23,122 bases of DNA from Massilia sp. UBA2604 (GCA_002339265.1 DDKG01000276.1:1-23122), one strand, 5' to 3'. Counted from the first letter of the stretch, positions 15,498 to 23,122 are shown. Made by a program: numbers and translations. The notes: generated by a model not told the origin, from the sequence alone.

Positions 15498-16709
15498 ATG
15501 AATTTCTTTGACGACGCCCTGCACGCTGTGCTGTCGTTCCTGTCCACCGGCCTGCTCGACTTCTCGGCATGGCAAGTCGTGATCTATACGCTGGTGGTCA
15601 CCCATATCACGATCGCCGCCGTGACGATCTACCTGCATCGTCACCAGGCGCACCGTGCGCTCGACCTGCATCCGATCCCCAGCCACTTCTTCCGCTTCTG
15701 GCTGTGGCTGACCACCGGCCAGGTGACCAAGGAATGGGCGTCGATCCACCGCAAGCATCACGCCAAGTGCGACACTGAAGAAGATCCGCACAGCCCGCAG
15801 ACGCGCGGCATCCGCAAGGTGCTGTTCGAAGGCGCCGAGCTGTACCGCGCTGAAAGCAAGGTCAAGGAAACCATGGACAAGTATGGCCATGGCACGCCGG
15901 ACGACTGGATCGAGCGCCATGTCTACACCGGCCGCAGCACGCTGGGCGTGTCTTCGCTGCTGGTAATCAACGTCGCCCTGTTCGGCGTGCTCGGCCTGAC
16001 CGTGTGGGCGATCCAGATGATGTGGATCCCGATCACGGCCGCCGGCATCATCAATGGCCTGGGCCATTGGTGGGGTTACCGCAACTACGATTGCAACGAT
16101 GCGGCCACCAATATCTTCCCGTGGGGCATCCTGATCGGCGGCGAAGAGCTGCACAACAACCACCACACCTATGCCACTTCGGCCAAGCTGTCGAGCAAGT
16201 GGTATGAGTTCGACCTGGGCTGGGGCTATATTCGCATGCTGGAAATGGTCGGCCTGGCCAAGGTCAAGAAGGTGGCGCCGAAGCCGAAGCTGGACAAGGA
16301 CAAGGCGCAGGCCGACTTCGACACCCTGCAGTCGGTGATCGCCAACCGCTACGACGTGATGGCCAAGTATGCGAAGTCGGTGCGCCACGCCTTCCACGAA
16401 GAGTTCGAGCACCTCAAGCACAAGGCGCAACTGGAATCGCGCTTCCTGAAAAGCTCGCGCAAGCTGATGCAGCGCGAGCCGGCCAAGCTGGAATCGTCGC
16501 AGAAGCAGCAACTGGTCGAGCTGTTCCAGCACAGCAAGGCGCTGGAGACCATGCACAATATGCGTGTGGAGCTGGGCGCGATCTGGGAACGTTCGCACTC
16601 GACCCGCGACCAGCTGCTGCACCAGCTGCAGGACTGGTGCAACCGCGCCGAAGCCTCGAAGATCAAGGCGCTGCAGGAGTTTTCGGTGCGTCTGCGTACC
16701 TACGCATGA
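15498..16709 (+). CDS. Fatty-acid (acyl-CoA/acyl-lipid delta-9 type) desaturase
   Basis: This 403-aa integral membrane protein has the three His boxes that bind the di-iron centre: HRHQAH (residues 47-52), HRKHH (84-88) and HNNHH (219-223). Its helices at about 25-45 and 150-185 fit the topology of membrane desaturases that insert a cis double bond in acyl chains. An Asn-Gly-Leu-Gly-His-Trp-Trp-Gly segment (about 186-193) gives the fourth conserved His. After residue 265 there is an extra 135-residue tail rich in Lys, Glu, Leu and Gln, likely helical or coiled coil, that is not part of the catalytic core. GGAG lies upstream of the ATG. A 94-nt gap with a TAAAAT element (15430-15435) suggests a promoter of its own. 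Such enzymes adjust membrane fluidity. Confidence 0.92.
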   Translation: MNFFDDALHAVLSFLSTGLLDFSAWQVVIYTLVVTHITIAAVTIYLHRHQAHRALDLHPIPSHFFRFWLWLTTGQVTKEWASIHRKHHAKCDTEEDPHSPQTRGIRKVLFEGAELYRAESKVKETMDKYGHGTPDDWIERHVYTGRSTLGVSSLLVINVALFGVLGLTVWAIQMMWIPITAAGIINGLGHWWGYRNYDCNDAATNIFPWGILIGGEELHNNHHTYATSAKLSSKWYEFDLGWGYIRMLEMVGLAKVKKVAPKPKLDKDKAQADFDTLQSVIANRYDVMAKYAKSVRHAFHEEFEHLKHKAQLESRFLKSSRKLMQREPAKLESSQKQQLVELFQHSKALETMHNMRVELGAIWERSHSTRDQLLHQLQDWCNRAEASKIKALQEFSVRLRTYA

Positions 16710-16734
16710 CAACGCTTGATCGTTAAGGCATGAC

Positions 16735-16765
16735 ACAACGGCTTCTTCGAAAGCCGTTGTCGTTT
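16735..16765 (+). terminator. Terminator between the desaturase gene and the convergent DUF418 gene
   Basis: ACAACGGCTT (16735-16744) pairs perfectly with AAGCCGTTGT (16751-16760), followed by CGTTT on the plus strand. It lies between two convergent genes, so it may act for both directions. The T tract is short. Confidence 0.65.
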
Positions 16766-16770
16766 GAGGG

Positions 16771-18345
16771 CTACGCGCTGCGCCGCATCGGCGGCCACGT
16801 CAGGTAAGTCAGTGCTCGCCACACCCACTCGAGCGGCCCGTACTGGAAGCGCGTCAACCACCAGTGGCTGAACACGATCTGCAGCGCGCACAGCAGCAGG
16901 GCGATGCCGACCTGCTCGGTCCTGCCGATGCCCCACCATCCCAGCCCGTGGGCATAGAACAGCAGCGAAAACACCAGCGACTGCATTAGATAATTACTCA
17001 GCGCCATGCGTCCAAACGGCGCCAGGATGCGCACCCGGGCCAGCATGCCGTTGCCATGCAGCGCCAGCAGCACCGCCGCGACGTAGCCGAGCGAGGCGGG
17101 AAGGCTGCCGATGGTCATCAGGGCGTTCGCCAGATCATAGCCTCCGTCATCAAGGCCGGGCGGCCGGCCGGTGCTGATCAGGCTGCTGAGCAGGCCCAGC
17201 CCGACCCCGAAGCCGATCCCGCCCACGGCCAGGCGCCGGAACAGGGGCAGGTGGCGGTCGGCGTTGGCGATCACGCCCGAGCGCACGAACCAGACCCCGA
17301 CCAGGAACACGCTCACCCCCACCACCACGAAGCCGGTTTCGTCGCGCATCCGCGCCTCCAGGTGGCCAAGTCGCATCGCGACCGCGTCCGCATAGAGGCC
17401 GTTGGTAAGCACCTCCTTCTCTTCGATGCTGCGCGCCGCGCGCTCGCGGTATTGCAAGAGGGTGGCGGACGCGGTGTCTGTCTCTTCCCCGGTGGCGCTG
17501 GTGACGCTGGAAAGCCCATCAAGTTGCGGCGCGTAGTGGCGAATTGCGCCGTCGAGCGCGGTGAGGCCATAGGTGAGCATGAAGATCGCGATCCCGGCGC
17601 GCAGCGGCCGCGCCAGTTCCGGCTGTGGGAAGCACCAGGCCAGCAGGCCGAGCAGTACGAGTACGGCGCCGATCGCCAGCAGCGCCCCCAGTTCGCCCTT
17701 GCCGCCAACAAAGTTCAGCACGGCCGCCAGCAGCATCAGGCTGCCGGGGACGATCGCCACCAGCGGAAACAGCGCGCGCTGTTCGGCGCGCAGGTAGGTG
17801 CCCACCAGGCCGGCGAACAGGAGCGGCGTGACCAGCCAGCCGGCGAAGCCGAGGCCTGGGAACTGGGCCAGCACGAAACACGCGGCCAGGGCGCCGATCA
17901 TCCAGCCGGCCCTGGCGTACAGCATCAGCATCAGCGCCAGCGCGCCGATCGCATAGCTGATCAGGATGTCGCCGCTCCACAGCAGCAGGTAGTGCAGCAG
18001 GCCGAACAGGCCGAGGACGGCGATCCGGCGGCCATAGGCGGGCAGGAAAGCGCGTTCGGCGGTGCGCGCCCGTTCCAGCATCAGCGCGAAGCCCATGCCG
18101 AACAAGAGCGAGAAAATGGTCCAGAACTTGCCGCTGACGAAATACGCGACAATGAAGGCCACCAGCCAGTCCAGGCCGTGCAGGCCGGCCGGGATGCCGT
18201 TGCCGGATTCGGCCACGGGGCGGTTGAAGAATTCGACGTTGGCGATGCAGATGCCGATCAGGGCGAAGCCGCGCAGGACGTCGAGGGCGTCGAGACGGTG
18301 GGCGGATGGGACTGGGGAGAAGGCGGGCAGAGCGTGACTTGTCAT
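16771..18345 (-). CDS. DUF418 domain-containing (YeiB-like) multi-pass membrane protein
   Basis: The 524-aa protein begins, after a short polar leader, with HRLDALDVLRGFALIGICIANV, the conserved first helix of DUF418/YeiB-like proteins (also seen in related heparan-alpha-glucosaminide acetyltransferase-like DUF1624 proteins). About ten more hydrophobic helices follow. The C-terminal region has PFGRMALSNYLMQSL and FSHWWLTRFQYGPLEWVWRALTY, the DUF418 signature. The family is suspected of membrane-bound acyl transfer or transport, but function is unknown. A soluble insertion at about 305-360 with many charged residues is probably a periplasmic loop. The ATG at 18345 was preferred over an in-frame ATG at 18426 because the upstream part overlaps the rpmG terminator. 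An AAGG abuts the ATG, too close to be ideal, so the start is uncertain. Confidence 0.88.
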   Translation of the reverse strand: MTSHALPAFSPVPSAHRLDALDVLRGFALIGICIANVEFFNRPVAESGNGIPAGLHGLDWLVAFIVAYFVSGKFWTIFSLLFGMGFALMLERARTAERAFLPAYGRRIAVLGLFGLLHYLLLWSGDILISYAIGALALMLMLYARAGWMIGALAACFVLAQFPGLGFAGWLVTPLLFAGLVGTYLRAEQRALFPLVAIVPGSLMLLAAVLNFVGGKGELGALLAIGAVLVLLGLLAWCFPQPELARPLRAGIAIFMLTYGLTALDGAIRHYAPQLDGLSSVTSATGEETDTASATLLQYRERAARSIEEKEVLTNGLYADAVAMRLGHLEARMRDETGFVVVGVSVFLVGVWFVRSGVIANADRHLPLFRRLAVGGIGFGVGLGLLSSLISTGRPPGLDDGGYDLANALMTIGSLPASLGYVAAVLLALHGNGMLARVRILAPFGRMALSNYLMQSLVFSLLFYAHGLGWWGIGRTEQVGIALLLCALQIVFSHWWLTRFQYGPLEWVWRALTYLTWPPMRRSA

Positions 18346-18387
18346 CCTTGCATGGTAACGTGGATGCGGTATGGCAGGCGCGAAAAG

Positions 18388-18420
18388 TAAAAAGCCGCCG
18401 GGCTTGCGCGCCGGCGGCTT
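18388..18420 (-). terminator. Rho-independent terminator of the rpmB-rpmG operon
   Basis: On the minus strand AAGCCGCCGG (18411-18420 complement) pairs with CCGGCGGCTT (18392-18401 complement), followed by a short T run. It begins 20 nt after the rpmG stop. Confidence 0.85.
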
Positions 18421-18440
18421 CGTCAAGAAGACAAGATCGA

Positions 18441-18608
18441 TTACTTGATCTTGGTTTCCTTGTAGATCACGTGCTTACGTGCTTTCGGGTCGAATTTGGT
18501 GATTTCCATTTTCGCCGGCATCGTGCGCTTGTTCTTGGTGGTGGTGTAGAAGTGACCGGTACCTGCGGTCGATTCCAGCTTGATTTTGTCGCGGCCAGTT
18601 TTTGCCAT
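18441..18608 (-). CDS. rpmG: 50S ribosomal protein L33
   Basis: The 55-aa product starts [20 protein letters not shown] and contains [20 protein letters not shown], which is unmistakable L33. It sits in the large ribosomal subunit near the E site. No CxxC zinc pair is present, so this is the zinc-independent form. AGGGAG lies 7 nt before the ATG. It follows rpmB by 13 nt, the common proteobacterial order. The terminator follows directly. Confidence 0.97.
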   Translation of the reverse strand: MAKTGRDKIKLESTAGTGHFYTTTKNKRTMPAKMEITKFDPKARKHVIYKETKIK

Positions 18609-18621
18609 GATAGCTCCCTAA

Positions 18622-18858
18622 TTAAACTTTTTCGCCACGGGCGCGCATGTCGGCCAGCACGGCGTCGATGCCGAGCTTGTCGATCACGCGCAGGCCGGCG
18701 TTCGACAGACGCAGCGAAACCCAACGGTTTTCGGATTCGACGTAGATACGGCGGTTCTGCAGGTTAGGCAGGAAACGACGCTTCGTTTTGTTGTTAGCGT
18801 GGGAGACGTTGTTACCAACCATCACACCCTTGCCGGTTACTTGGCAAACACGTGCCAT
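18622..18858 (-). CDS. rpmB: 50S ribosomal protein L28
   Basis: The 78-aa product starts [20 protein letters not shown] and continues [20 protein letters not shown], the L28 signature; length is the family norm. It belongs to the large ribosomal subunit and is co-transcribed with rpmG. AAGGAG lies 7 nt before the ATG. The promoter is at 18899-18928. Confidence 0.97.
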   Translation of the reverse strand: MARVCQVTGKGVMVGNNVSHANNKTKRRFLPNLQNRRIYVESENRWVSLRLSNAGLRVIDKLGIDAVLADMRARGEKV

Positions 18859-18898
18859 AGTGCACTCCTTAAATATGTTCCAGAATTGGAAAAACGAG

Positions 18899-18928
18899 AG
18901 TATAGCGTGAAAAGCAAAGCGGAATCAA
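18899..18928 (-). promoter_or_regulatory. Promoter of rpmB-rpmG
   Basis: On the minus strand TATACT (18899-18904) and TTGATT (18923-18928) are 18 nt apart, with an A/T-rich leader of 40 nt before the rpmB start. The hexamers match sigma70 at 5 of 6 and 4 of 6 positions. Confidence 0.6.
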
Positions 18929-19028
18929 TCACTTACGAAAAACAATGGTGTCTTATTCTGGGCGATGAATTTAACAATTGCTGATGAGTGCTGTAACTCG
19001 CTGTTTACGCTATGTAATTCAAGCAAAC

Positions 19029-19070
19029 GCCGCAGCCTCGCCGGAACGCAGGCGAGGCGCTGGCGCGGCT
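19029..19070 (-). terminator. Hairpin behind radC
   Basis: CCTCGCC (19036-19042) pairs with GGCGAGG (19051-19057) around an 8-nt loop, with further GC pairs outside. It lies just after the radC stop. The following T tract (GTTTGC) is weak, so termination strength is uncertain. Confidence 0.5.
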
Positions 19071-19076
19071 TATCGG

Positions 19077-19748
19077 TCACAACTGCCCGCTCTCGGCAAA
19101 CGAATGCACCTGGTTGCCCGCCACCACGAAGTGATCGAGCACCCGGATATCGACCAGCGACAGCGCCTGCACCAGCGCGCTCGTCAGGCGCAGGTCGGCT
19201 TCGCTCGGCTCGGCCACGCCGGACGGGTGGTTGTGCGCCAGGATCACCGCCGCGGCATTCCGGCGCAGCGCCGCCTTGACCACCTCGCGCGGATAGACGC
19301 TGGTATGCGTGAGCGTGCCCCTGAACATTTCTTCGCAATTAATCAGCCGATTCTTCACGTCCAGGAACAGCACCATGAACGATTCATGGGTCTGCAGCGC
19401 GAACTGGCTGCGCAGGTAGTGGCGCACCGCCTCGGGCGAGCACAGCGCTTCGCGCCGGAACTGCTCTGCCACCGCGCGCCGCGCCAGCTCGAGCGCCGCC
19501 TGCAATTGCGCGTACTTGGCCGGCCCCAGGCCGTGCAGCCGGCCGAATTCGCCCGACTCGGCATGCAGCAGCCGGTGCAGCGAACCGAAGTGCGCCAAGG
19601 TGTCGCCGGCCAGGGTGACCGCGCTCTTGCCGGCCACGCCCACGCGCAGGAAGATGGCCAGCAATTCGGTATCCGACAGCGCATGCGGTCCGTCGCGCAG
19701 CAGGCGCTCGCGCGGACGGTCCTGCTCGGGCCAGTCGCAAATTCCCAT
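19077..19748 (-). CDS. radC: RadC/JAMM-domain DNA repair-like protein
   Basis: This 223-aa protein has the RadC layout: an N-terminal UPF0758 helical part starting [20 protein letters not shown], a helix-hairpin-helix motif ([14 protein letters not shown], about 69-82) and a C-terminal JAB/MPN domain. The metal ligands are intact in HNHPSG (His172, His174) and Asp185. Despite the name, RadC has no proven repair role. The ATG at 19748 was chosen because AGGAGG lies 5 nt upstream and homologous sequence starts there. In related genomes radC is usually divergent from fkpB-ispH; here a monooxygenase gene stands between them. Confidence 0.93.
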   Translation of the reverse strand: MGICDWPEQDRPRERLLRDGPHALSDTELLAIFLRVGVAGKSAVTLAGDTLAHFGSLHRLLHAESGEFGRLHGLGPAKYAQLQAALELARRAVAEQFRREALCSPEAVRHYLRSQFALQTHESFMVLFLDVKNRLINCEEMFRGTLTHTSVYPREVVKAALRRNAAAVILAHNHPSGVAEPSEADLRLTSALVQALSLVDIRVLDHFVVAGNQVHSFAESGQL

Positions 19749-19760
19749 CGTCGCCTCCTC

Positions 19761-19831
19761 GCCAAAGTGAGCGGCGGCCAGGGCGCAGGCCGCCTGCGTC
19801 ACGATAGCGGTTTGACGAGGCACGTATGCCA
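19761..19831. repeat. Copy A of an imperfect direct repeat flanking the StyA-like gene (radC side)
   Basis: This segment just upstream of radC aligns with 21301-21379 in the same orientation. Shared words include GCCAAA, GGCGCA-GCCGC, CGCGT/TGCGT, ATAGCGGTTTG and a final ACG-nTGCCA. It probably holds the radC promoter: the minus strand has TATCGT inside the conserved ATAGCGGTTTG area. Confidence 0.5.
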
Positions 19832-19918
19832 GGCACGACAAGGACCTGCTTGACGCCGCTCTGGACGCCGATGCGGCGGCTGCGATAGTGGCGCCAGAAG
19901 TGGCCTATAAGCGGCCCG

Positions 19919-21178
19919 TCAGCCGGCAGCCGGTTCCGGCGTAAAGCCTTTTCCCTTGAGGTAGGTCATGGTCGCCTCCGCATCGCCAAACCAGGCATAG
20001 ATTTTTTCCATCTCGCCCGCATTGTCGAACACGTCGCTGGCGATCTCGGGGATGATGCTGGCGGCGTACAGCGCCAGTTGCTGGTGCGGCTGCAACTGCG
20101 TCACGAAATCCCGGGTCAGGTGGAAGGCGTGGCGCGCCGTCTTCCAGTAGTCGAGGAAGACCGCATCGATCCACTGCGCATCGAACACGGCGTCGGGCGC
20201 AGTCAGGATGGCGCGGGCTGCATGGTGGGCGATGCGCGAGGCCGCGTTCAGGCCTTGCGCGGTCATCGGGTCATAGCTCACCAGGGCGTCGCCCAGCGCC
20301 ATCGCCACCTTGCCGGACGGGAGCCGGCCCACCGCATGCCTGACGGTGGGCGTGATGGCGCCCTGCATGGTCTCGTGCTCGACCAGCTCGGCCGACGCGA
20401 TCATTGCGTGCACCTCCGGACAGGCCTCTTTGAGGTAGCGCCGCACCTGCTCGAACTGCGCGACTATGCTGCCGCCGTGGTCCAGCAAGTCCAGCGGGCC
20501 GCCCGGCACGCCTTCGAACAGCAGCACCCAGGTTTTGCTCAGGTCGCGATCGAGGAAGTTATAGAACAGGCACTCGCCGACACCGGTGATGCTGTTCAAG
20601 CCGTTCACATGGATGGCCGGATCGATGTCGGGATCCATCACGCAGTTTTTCGCGAAGAACAGGGTCAGGTGGCGATAGGGCCGGTCGAGTTCCGAGCGTT
20701 CCGTATCGCGCGGGAACAGTTCCTGGAAGGTGTTGTTCCCGGTGGTCACGAACACGGCGTCATGCGTGGCTGCCGCCTGTTCCAGCAAGGCCAGGTCCGC
20801 CGGCCCGACCACGACGGAGCCTCCACGGCGGGGAAACTCCATCAGCCAGGTTGCATACTTCAGGCGCAGGTCGATCGCCTGGGCCGGCGACGACAGCATG
20901 GCGCCGGCCTGCACGACTTTTTCACCGGTGGGCGCGAACAGCTTCATCACCGTCGTATCGATCCGGGCGCCGTCGTAGGTCGACCAGAAATCCAGACCCA
21001 GCTGCTGCTCGATGACGGTGCGCGGATGAAACTGGATGGCGATCGGGCCGGTCGGGCCGTTCAGCACCTGTTGCGAGCTGCGGTCGGTATACAGCGTCAC
21101 CTCGCAGCCGTGCGCCAGCAGTTCGAAGCCGAGTTGCAAGCCGGCCTGGCCGGCGCCCACAATGGCAATTTTCTTCAT
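19919..21178 (-). CDS. Styrene/indole monooxygenase (StyA)-like FAD-dependent oxygenase
   Basis: The 419-aa protein starts MKKIAIVGAGQAGLQLGFEL, with the dinucleotide-binding GxGxxG at residues 8-13, and then a Glu/Asp-type strand VTLYTDRSS. A second FAD motif (ALGDALVSYDPMTAQGLNAAS, near 293-313) is typical of group E flavoprotein monooxygenases. The N-terminus and the VLNG...IQFHPRTVIEQQLGLDFW region resemble StyA, which epoxidises styrene or indole using FADH2 from the reductase StyB. No StyB-like reductase is next to it, so it must borrow FADH2 or act differently. AGAGGG lies just before the ATG. The gene is alone on its strand between radC and fkpB and is flanked by imperfect repeats. 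Natural substrate is unknown. Confidence 0.82.
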   Translation of the reverse strand: MKKIAIVGAGQAGLQLGFELLAHGCEVTLYTDRSSQQVLNGPTGPIAIQFHPRTVIEQQLGLDFWSTYDGARIDTTVMKLFAPTGEKVVQAGAMLSSPAQAIDLRLKYATWLMEFPRRGGSVVVGPADLALLEQAAATHDAVFVTTGNNTFQELFPRDTERSELDRPYRHLTLFFAKNCVMDPDIDPAIHVNGLNSITGVGECLFYNFLDRDLSKTWVLLFEGVPGGPLDLLDHGGSIVAQFEQVRRYLKEACPEVHAMIASAELVEHETMQGAITPTVRHAVGRLPSGKVAMALGDALVSYDPMTAQGLNAASRIAHHAARAILTAPDAVFDAQWIDAVFLDYWKTARHAFHLTRDFVTQLQPHQQLALYAASIIPEIASDVFDNAGEMEKIYAWFGDAEATMTYLKGKGFTPEPAAG

Positions 21179-21300
21179 GAAGCCCTCTGTATCGATGACA
21201 CCGGGCCTGGACGCCCAGCGTTCGGTTGGTCGAAAGTGAGAGCTACGCTGCGCGCCGGCAATCGGACGCAACAGGTAGTAAGCGGCCCGGTTGACCTGCC

Positions 21301-21379
21301 GCCAAAAAAACAGGCAGCGGCGGCGCAAGCCGCGCGCGTGGCTTACAATAGCGGTTTGCCTGATCAGGTACGCTTGCCA
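21301..21379. repeat. Copy B of the imperfect direct repeat (fkpB side)
   Basis: This segment aligns with 19761-19831 in the same orientation, with the 11-mer ATAGCGGTTTG identical. It contains TACAAT (21344-21349), a likely -10 for fkpB, and the minus strand may serve the StyA-like gene. Presence of two copies suggests duplication of the radC/fkpB intergenic region. Confidence 0.5.
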
Positions 21380-21389
21380 CACTGAGAAC

Positions 21390-21842
21390 ATGTCCAACGC
21401 TGCTCCCGTCGTCACCGAATCCTCTTACCTGACCCTGCATTACCGTCTGGCAGTCGCCGGCGGTTCTGATGTGGTCACGACTTTCAATGGCACGCCCGCC
21501 ACCTTGCTGCTGGGCCAGGGCCAGTTGGCGCCATTCCTCGAGGCGCGCCTGATCGGCCTGCCGGAAGGCACGCACCAGACCTTCGAGCTCAGCGCTGCGG
21601 AAGCATTCGGCGACCGTAACCCGGAGCTGATCCAGTCGGTGTCGAAGGCGACATTGGAAGAAAACTCGGTGCCGGGCACGGAATACAACGTGGGCGAAGT
21701 GGTCGAATTCAACGCGCCAAAGGGCGGCCGCTTCGCCGGCGTGCTGCTGGAACTGCGCGACGATTCGGCGCTGTTCGATTTCAACCACCCGATGGCCGGC
21801 CGCGCCCTGCAATTCGAAGTGAATCTGATTTCGGTTCTGTAA
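21390..21842 (+). CDS. fkpB: FKBP-type peptidyl-prolyl cis-trans isomerase (SlpA/FkpB)
   Basis: The 150-aa protein is a single FKBP domain of SlyD/SlpA type. It starts with a strand [10 protein letters not shown], then has [37 protein letters not shown], with the insert-in-flap region of SlpA proteins ([14 protein letters not shown]) and a C-terminal [18 protein letters not shown], the family signature NHPLAGK/R. It would speed proline isomerisation and chaperone folding in the cytoplasm. The ATG at 21390 is preferred over an upstream in-frame ATG at 21291, which would begin inside the repeat region. ispH follows 14 nt downstream, the same gene pair as in E. coli. Confidence 0.93.
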   Translation: MSNAAPVVTESSYLTLHYRLAVAGGSDVVTTFNGTPATLLLGQGQLAPFLEARLIGLPEGTHQTFELSAAEAFGDRNPELIQSVSKATLEENSVPGTEYNVGEVVEFNAPKGGRFAGVLLELRDDSALFDFNHPMAGRALQFEVNLISVL

Positions 21843-21856
21843 GGACGACAGGAACA

Positions 21857-22819
21857 ATGATGGAAAACGAAATTCTGCTGGCCCAGCCGCGCGGCTTCTG
21901 CGCCGGCGTGGACCGCGCGATCGAGATCGTCGAGCGCGCCCTGAAACAATTCGGCGCGCCGATCTACGTGCGCCACGAGATCGTGCACAACGCCTACGTG
22001 GTCGAAGACCTGCGCACCAAGGGCGCGATCTTCATCGAAGAACTCGAAGACGTCCCGCCCGGCAATACGCTGGTGTTCTCGGCCCACGGCGTCTCGAAGG
22101 CCGTGCGCGCCGACGCCGAGGCGCGCGGCCTCACTATTTTCGACGCCACCTGCCCGCTGGTGACCAAGGTCCACGTCGAAGTCGCCAAGATGCGCAAGCA
22201 GGGCGCCGAGATCATCATGATCGGCCACGACGGCCACCCCGAAGTCGAAGGCACCATGGGCCAGGCCGAAGAAGGCATGCACCTGGTCGAGACGGTCGAG
22301 GACGTGCAGAAGCTGCAGGTGCGTAACCCGGAACTGCTGGCCTACGTCTCGCAGACCACCCTGTCGGTCGACGACACGCTGGACATCATCGCGGCGCTGA
22401 AGGCGCGCTTCCCGAACATCATCGAGCCGAAGAAGGGCGACATCTGCTACGCCACCACCAACCGCCAGGAAGCCGTCAAGTTCATGGCGCCGCAGGTCGA
22501 GGTCGTGGTGGTCGTGGGCAGCCCGAACAGCTCGAACTCGAACCGCCTGCGCGAAGTGGCCGAGAAGATGGGCACGCCGGCCTATATGGTCGACAACGCC
22601 GGCAAGATCGACCCCAGCTGGATCGAAGGCAAGAAGCGCATCGGCGTGACCGCCGGCGCCTCGGCGCCCGAGGTACTGGTGCAGGCCGTGATCGACCGCC
22701 TCAAGGAACTGGGCGCGGCCAGCGTGCGCGCTCTGGAAGGCGTCGAAGAACACGTGACCTTCCCGTTGCCGAAAGGCCTGGATGGAGCACGACCAGAGCC
22801 TGTAACGCCCGCGGCCTGA
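21857..22819 (+). CDS. ispH: 4-hydroxy-3-methylbut-2-enyl diphosphate reductase
   Basis: IspH makes IPP and DMAPP from HMBPP in the last step of the MEP isoprenoid pathway, using a [4Fe-4S] cluster. The 320-aa protein shows the three cluster ligands: Cys15 in PRGFCAGV, Cys99 in DATCPLV and Cys197 in [11 protein letters not shown]. Substrate ligands include the SAHGVS His (77), the [11 protein letters not shown] segment with the proton-donating Glu at about 129, and SQTTLS near 165-170. Length is normal. Two ATG codons lie in tandem at 21857 and 21860; AGGA a few nt upstream fits either. It forms an operon with fkpB. A hairpin with a T tract ends it at 22943-22978. Confidence 0.97.
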   Translation: MMENEILLAQPRGFCAGVDRAIEIVERALKQFGAPIYVRHEIVHNAYVVEDLRTKGAIFIEELEDVPPGNTLVFSAHGVSKAVRADAEARGLTIFDATCPLVTKVHVEVAKMRKQGAEIIMIGHDGHPEVEGTMGQAEEGMHLVETVEDVQKLQVRNPELLAYVSQTTLSVDDTLDIIAALKARFPNIIEPKKGDICYATTNRQEAVKFMAPQVEVVVVVGSPNSSNSNRLREVAEKMGTPAYMVDNAGKIDPSWIEGKKRIGVTAGASAPEVLVQAVIDRLKELGAASVRALEGVEEHVTFPLPKGLDGARPEPVTPAA

Positions 22820-22831
22820 ACTTTATTTCTC

Positions 22832-22931
22832 GTTTTCCTAGAAAACAAAATTTGCTACAGTCACGATTTACCGTGATTAGTTTTCCAAAAGCCAAGTTAT
22901 GATGACGGGCTCGGAAAATCAGTCACGGTGA
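22832..22931. promoter_or_regulatory. Cluster of small palindromes and repeats before livH
   Basis: Within 100 bp are GTTTTC-CTA-GAAAAC (22832-22846), TCACG-N6-CGTGA (22861-22876) and TCACGGTGA (22923-22931). The word TTTTCC or its complement occurs three times (22833, 22881, 22913). A TATGAT (22898-22903) could be a -10 box. This looks like an operator region for the branched-chain amino acid transport operon, though no regulator can be named. Confidence 0.35.
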
Positions 22932-22942
22932 ACAGACGATGG

Positions 22943-22978
22943 ACGGCACTTCGGGAGTCATTCCGCAGTGCCGTTTTT
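22943..22978 (+). terminator. Terminator between ispH and livH
   Basis: ACGGCACT (22943-22950) pairs with AGTGCCGT (22967-22974), with further inner pairing of GGGA with TTCC, and TTTTT follows. It ends 29 nt before the livH start, so it could also act as an attenuator of a transcript starting near 22905. Confidence 0.75.
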
Positions 22979-23006
22979 GCTGGACGGTATTAATACAGGC
23001 GAAACG

Positions 23007-23122
23007 ATGGAAACCTTTATCCAACAGCTGCTGAACGGCCTGGTGCTGGGCAGCATGTATGCGCTGGTCGCGCTCGGCTACACGATGGTGTACGGCGTGC
23101 TCAACCTGATCAACTTCGCCCA
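23007..23122 (+). CDS. livH: Branched-chain amino acid ABC transporter permease LivH, N-terminal part
   Basis: The visible 38 residues begin [20 protein letters not shown] and continue with [15 protein letters not shown], the conserved first helix and following loop of LivH permeases. LivH and LivM form the membrane channel that imports leucine, isoleucine and valine with LivGF ATPases. The gene runs off the window. No strong ribosome site is seen before the ATG. The terminator and palindromes upstream separate it from ispH. Confidence 0.92.
   Translation, partial: METFIQQLLNGLVLGSMYALVALGYTMVYGVLNLINFA

Noticed and set aside
15327..16736. Long open frame on the strand opposite to the desaturase gene (469 codons)
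   Set aside because: It is rich in His, Gln, Leu and Val, as expected for the antisense of GC-rich coding sequence, and it covers a certain gene with intact His boxes.
17056..18390. 444-codon open frame opposite to the DUF418 gene
   Set aside because: It is rich in Gln, His, Arg and Ala with no recognisable domain, while the minus strand encodes a clear multi-pass membrane protein.
1..23122. CRISPR array, insertion sequence or rRNA genes
   Set aside because: No regularly spaced repeats, transposase-like proteins or rRNA sequence were seen on either strand.

Overview
The window looks like a chromosomal segment of a high-GC betaproteobacterium, most likely Oxalobacteraceae (Massilia/Duganella/Telluria type). 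This is an inference from strongly GC-biased codon use, protein flavour and housekeeping neighbourhoods (rpmB-rpmG, radC, fkpB-ispH, purN). No rRNA or species marker is present.

Layout. 1-1096 (minus): start of an MFS efflux transporter, a YigZ/IMPACT protein and a tRNA-Lys(UUU) with promoter and terminator. 1148-7696: an accessory block with a four-helix membrane protein (minus), then a plus-strand type VI secretion (T6SS) cassette: a 983-aa VgrG spike with a transthyretin-like C-terminal tail, an alpha/beta-hydrolase lipase effector of Tle type, and a Tli4-like immunity lipoprotein. 7773-7848: a second, identical tRNA-Lys(UUU) in the same orientation. The T6SS cassette and the membrane gene therefore sit between two 76-bp direct repeats. 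7921-11180 (minus): an orphan GspE/PilB-type ATPase, a spermidine-synthase-like protein and a glycine-zipper envelope protein. 11555-16709 (plus): an orphan barstar-family protein, purN, an RsmB/NOP m5C RNA methyltransferase, an MscS-type channel and a fatty-acid desaturase. 16771-19748 (minus): a DUF418 membrane protein, rpmG, rpmB and radC. 19919-21178 (minus): a StyA-like flavin monooxygenase. 21390-23122 (plus): fkpB, ispH and the start of livH.

Most interesting points. (1) The lipase effector gene is split by one in-frame TAA (6264-6266). The nucleophile Ser lies before it and the probable catalytic Asp and His lie after it in the same frame, while the immunity gene stays intact and overlaps the effector stop by 4 nt. 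(2) The VgrG gene changes from GC-rich to AT-rich within its 3' third and continues AT-rich through effector and immunity genes, as expected if a spike tail plus cargo was grafted onto a resident vgrG. (3) The StyA-like gene is bracketed by two imperfect direct copies (about 75 bp) of what looks like the radC/fkpB divergent promoter region, suggesting insertion or duplication between these housekeeping genes.

How the genes work together. VgrG would be the puncturing tip of a T6SS encoded elsewhere. Its tail probably docks the lipase, which would attack phospholipids in rival cells, and the lipoprotein would protect the producer's periplasm. The rest is mostly housekeeping: purine synthesis, RNA modification, ribosomal proteins, isoprenoid synthesis and membrane homeostasis. 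I saw no CRISPR array, integrase or transposase. The only gene-free stretch over 300 bp is 11181-11554.
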